A stretch of DNA of 14,810 nucleotides from Christensenella sp. UBA1750 (GTDB lineage Bacteria; Bacillota; Clostridia; Christensenellales; UBA1750): positions 12,283 through 27,092 of the forward strand of contig DCHO01000031.1 of NCBI GenBank assembly GCA_002315655.1. Reading direction: 5' to 3'. The position numbers and the translations under genes are program-made. This document shows, piece by piece, positions 13,624-14,810 of the stretch. Positions within the stretch are counted from its first letter, which is position 1. Every line of letters begins with the position of its first letter. Below the pieces are notes generated by a model. The model ran no database searches and was not told the DNA's origin. It saw only the letters and a program-made list of their open reading frames with translations.

Positions 13624-13652
13624 ACTATACCACAATCCCCCGTAAACGCAAC
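13624..13652 (-). promoter_or_regulatory. Promoter of the Crp-type gene with half operator over the -35
   Basis: Extended -10 (TG, one base, TATAGT) at 13629-13624. The -35 hexamer at 17-base spacing (13652-13647) is GTTGCG, part of a GTTGC half-site. Predicted start near 13617. Binding of the regulator to this half-site would block RNA polymerase, which suggests negative autoregulation. Confidence 0.55.
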
Positions 13653-13658
13653 GGGGTA

Positions 13659-13721
13659 AAAAAACATATAAAGATTTTCCAAAAAAGCCGCCCGCCCGCC
13701 CTTTTTCGTTGCTTTTGCAAC
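13659..13721 (-). repeat. Right arm of 63-bp inverted repeat around the Crp-type gene
   Basis: Reverse complement matches 12738-12800 at 55 of 63 bases. It covers the region just upstream of the -35 of the regulator promoter and ends outward in the palindrome at 13708-13721. With the left arm it encloses the whole gene and its core promoter. Confidence 0.75.
13708..13721. promoter_or_regulatory. Third GTTGC-N4-GCAAC palindrome
   Basis: GTTGC-TTTT-GCAAC, centred about 97.5 bases upstream of the predicted start of the Crp-type gene. Candidate operator for autoregulation. Confidence 0.55.
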
Positions 13722-13854
13722 ATTTATATGCGTTTATCCTTTATTTTAGGCATTTTCATTTTCGCCATTTTTGGGGGCAGCAGCCGTCCCGGGACGCCCC
13801 ATCCGTCCGTTTGCCGCCCGGCAGCCGCCCGGTCATTCTGCTCCCTATATTATG
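13722..13854. other. Gene-free GC-rich intergenic stretch
   Basis: No supportable gene. The left part carries the direct-repeat match to 12706-12726. The right part is GC-rich with repeated CGTCC and GCCGCCCGG words (for example near 13786, 13803, 13815), as also seen at 12642-12687 upstream of the importer. Purpose unknown. Confidence 0.5.
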
Positions 13855-13891
13855 CAAAACGCCCGACCTGCGTTCAGCTCACAGATCGGGC
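13855..13891 (-). terminator. Terminator after the small hypothetical gene
   Basis: On the minus strand GCCCGATCTG and CAGGTCGGGC form a ten-base stem with one mismatch around an 11-base loop, followed by GTTTTGC. It starts seven bases after the stop at 13898. The T-run is short but the stem is strong. Confidence 0.75.
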
Positions 13892-13897
13892 ACTGCA

Positions 13898-14164
13898 TTA
13901 TCTTGTCATATTGTCGATGAGCCTCTGCACATTGGCAAGGCCGTTTCTTTGGATGAGGTTCTCAACGGTCACATCCGCCATGCCGTACCAGACAAGCATC
14001 GGCAGGTAGGAGGAAAGCTCCGGAAAGTCCGCCATAAGCTGGCGCGGCGTTTTCTCCGGGGCAAGGGGCTTGTCCCTGTAATAGAGCTTGCCTTCTTCCC
14101 GCTTGTCCTTATAGGAGGGCGTGCTTTGCATATTTCCCATAAAGGGGTTTCCGAACCAGAACAA
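13898..14164 (-). CDS. Small hypothetical protein, downstream partner of the repeat protein
   Basis: 88 residues, not recognised. The start is a TTG at 14164 with AGGAGG eight bases ahead; the first ATG is eight codons later (MGNMQSTPSYKDKREEGK) and poorly placed for that site. The N-terminus (FWFGNPFMGNM) resembles the Pro-Phe-Met words of the repetitive protein encoded just upstream. The middle is charged and tyrosine-containing (KLYYRDKPLAPEKTPRQL). The C-terminal half (ADFPELSSYLPMLVWYGMADVTVENLIQRNGLANVQRLIDNM) looks like a small helical domain. No signal peptide or membrane segment. It begins 32 bases after the upstream stop and is followed by a terminator, so the two form an operon. 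A structural role, such as spore coat, is only a guess. Confidence 0.6.
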   Translation of the reverse strand: MFWFGNPFMGNMQSTPSYKDKREEGKLYYRDKPLAPEKTPRQLMADFPELSSYLPMLVWYGMADVTVENLIQRNGLANVQRLIDNMTR

Positions 14165-14196
14165 ACGCTCTCCCTCCTTTGCATTTTCTCATCGGT

Positions 14197-14810
14197 TTAA
14201 TCCTGCTTGGGCTCCTCTGCGGGGGCTTCGGGCGCGGGAGCGGCGGGAGCCGCCTGTGCCGCCTGGGCTTCGCACTGCTTGTTGTAGAGGTCGAAGATGA
14301 AGTCCATCACCTTCTGCAGCATCTCCATGGTCTTAGGCGAGGCTTCCATGGACAGGAGCTTGCCCAAGTCGAGGTTCTGCAGGTTGAAATTCGGGAACTG
14401 GAACCCGGCCTTCTGCTGCTCACCCTGCTGCTGGTTCATGAAAGGCAGCTTGAAGGGGAACTGGAACGGGAAAGGATTCGCGTTGGGCTGCTGCTGCTCG
14501 CCCTGCTGGGGCTGCTGATTCATGAACGGCATCTGGAAGGGGAACTGCATGGGGAACTGCATGGGCATCTGGAACGGCATCTGGAACGGGAAAGGATTCG
14601 CGTTCTGCTGTTCGCCCTGCTGGGGCTGCTGATTCATGAACGGCATCTGGAAGGGGAACTGCATGGGCATCTGGAACGGCATCTGGAACGGGAAAGGATT
14701 CGCATTTTGCTGCTGTTCGCCCTGCTGGGGGTTCATGAACGGCATCTGGAAGGGCATCTGGAAGGGGAACTGGAACGGGCAGGCGCTGGGCTGCTGCTCG
14801 CTCTGGGCGT
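14197..14810 (-). CDS. Repetitive Gln/Pro/Phe/Met-rich protein (partial)
   Basis: Open to the right edge, so the N-terminus is missing; 203 residues are visible. The first two thirds consist of in-frame repeats built from PFQMPF, MQFPFQ, FMNQQPQQGEQQ and NANPFPFQ words. A short spacer (FQFPNFNLQNLDLGKLL) and a helical region (SPKTMEMLQKVMDFIFDLYNKQCEAQ) follow, then an Ala/Pro/Glu-rich tail (AAPAPEAPAEEPKQD). One cysteine lies in the helix and one in the first visible repeat. No enzyme motif. Such low-complexity proteins occur among spore-coat and surface proteins of Firmicutes, but I cannot assign one. An internal ATG at 14757 is inside a repeat and is not the true start. It is followed by the small gene at 13898-14164. 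Confidence 0.8.
   Translation of the reverse strand, partial: AQSEQQPSACPFQFPFQMPFQMPFMNPQQGEQQQNANPFPFQMPFQMPMQFPFQMPFMNQQPQQGEQQNANPFPFQMPFQMPMQFPMQFPFQMPFMNQQPQQGEQQQPNANPFPFQFPFKLPFMNQQQGEQQKAGFQFPNFNLQNLDLGKLLSMEASPKTMEMLQKVMDFIFDLYNKQCEAQAAQAAPAAPAPEAPAEEPKQD
14398..14769 (-). repeat. Tandem coding repeat in the Q/P/F/M-rich gene
   Basis: Units each begin CTGGAAC on the plus strand at 14398 (degenerate), 14461, 14581, 14683 and again at 14770. Unit lengths are 63, 120, 102 and 87 bases, all multiples of three. The 120 and 102 units differ only by a 6-base and a 12-base in-frame insertion and a few substitutions, a sign of recent slippage or unequal exchange. Confidence 0.9.

Noticed and set aside
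12738..13721. Insertion sequence or integron carrying the regulator
   Set aside because: No transposase, integrase or target-site duplication is visible; the inverted repeat alone does not show a mobile element.
14398..14769. CRISPR-like array from the regular repeats
   Set aside because: Units are contiguous, in frame, variable in length by codons and without unique spacers; they encode a repetitive protein.

Overview
The window looks like a chromosomal segment of an anaerobic, probably spore-forming Firmicute of class Clostridia, most likely Oscillospirales/Ruminococcaceae-like. This rests on the gene content: NuoE/NuoF-type subunits of an NAD-linked [FeFe]-hydrogenase, a HydS-type hydrogenase, a DUF6062 gene, HrcA/CIRCE control of groESL and a clostridial Crp-type regulator. 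Strong AGGAGG ribosome sites and GC-rich codon use agree with this. The genus is inference.

Left part (1-6164, all minus strand): a hydrogen-metabolism cluster. Read in the direction of transcription it starts with an unrecognised single-pass membrane protein (6164-5526). Next come a DRTGG-domain protein, an RsbW-like ATPase, a putative sensory [FeFe]-hydrogenase, a second DRTGG protein and a PHP-domain phosphoesterase (to 2275). After a 177-bp gap with its own candidate promoter and inverted repeat come a NuoE-like subunit, a GHKL ATPase, a [2Fe-2S] ferredoxin-like protein and the start of a NuoF-like subunit that runs off the left edge. The likely logic is a H2/redox sensing and signalling module placed directly upstream of the subunits of an electron-bifurcating NADH/ferredoxin hydrogenase (HydABC type). 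The catalytic HydA is expected just beyond the left edge.

Middle part (6165-9415, plus strand): a DUF6062 gene with its own promoter, then groES-groEL behind a perfect CIRCE operator, ending in a rho-independent terminator. Two near-identical extragenic GC-rich palindromes lie after DUF6062 and after groEL.

Right part (9416-13590, minus strand): a substrate-binding lipoprotein, permease and ATPase of an SsuABC/NMT1-type importer with overlapping genes, then an alkaline-phosphatase-superfamily hydrolase. Upstream lies a Crp/Fnr-family regulator gene. GTTGC-N4-GCAAC palindromes occur three times around these genes. One is centred exactly at -41.5 of the predicted start of the transporter operon, the classic position for class II Crp/Fnr activation. 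The regulator gene is also bracketed by a 63-bp inverted repeat.

Right edge (13898-14810, minus strand): a small unrecognised protein follows a repetitive Gln/Pro/Phe/Met-rich protein whose N-terminus lies outside the window. A terminator follows. The 307-bp gene-free stretch 13591-13897 holds the regulator's promoter, a palindrome, one arm of the inverted repeat, a GC-rich non-coding section and this terminator. No tRNA, rRNA, CRISPR array, insertion sequence or prophage gene was seen.
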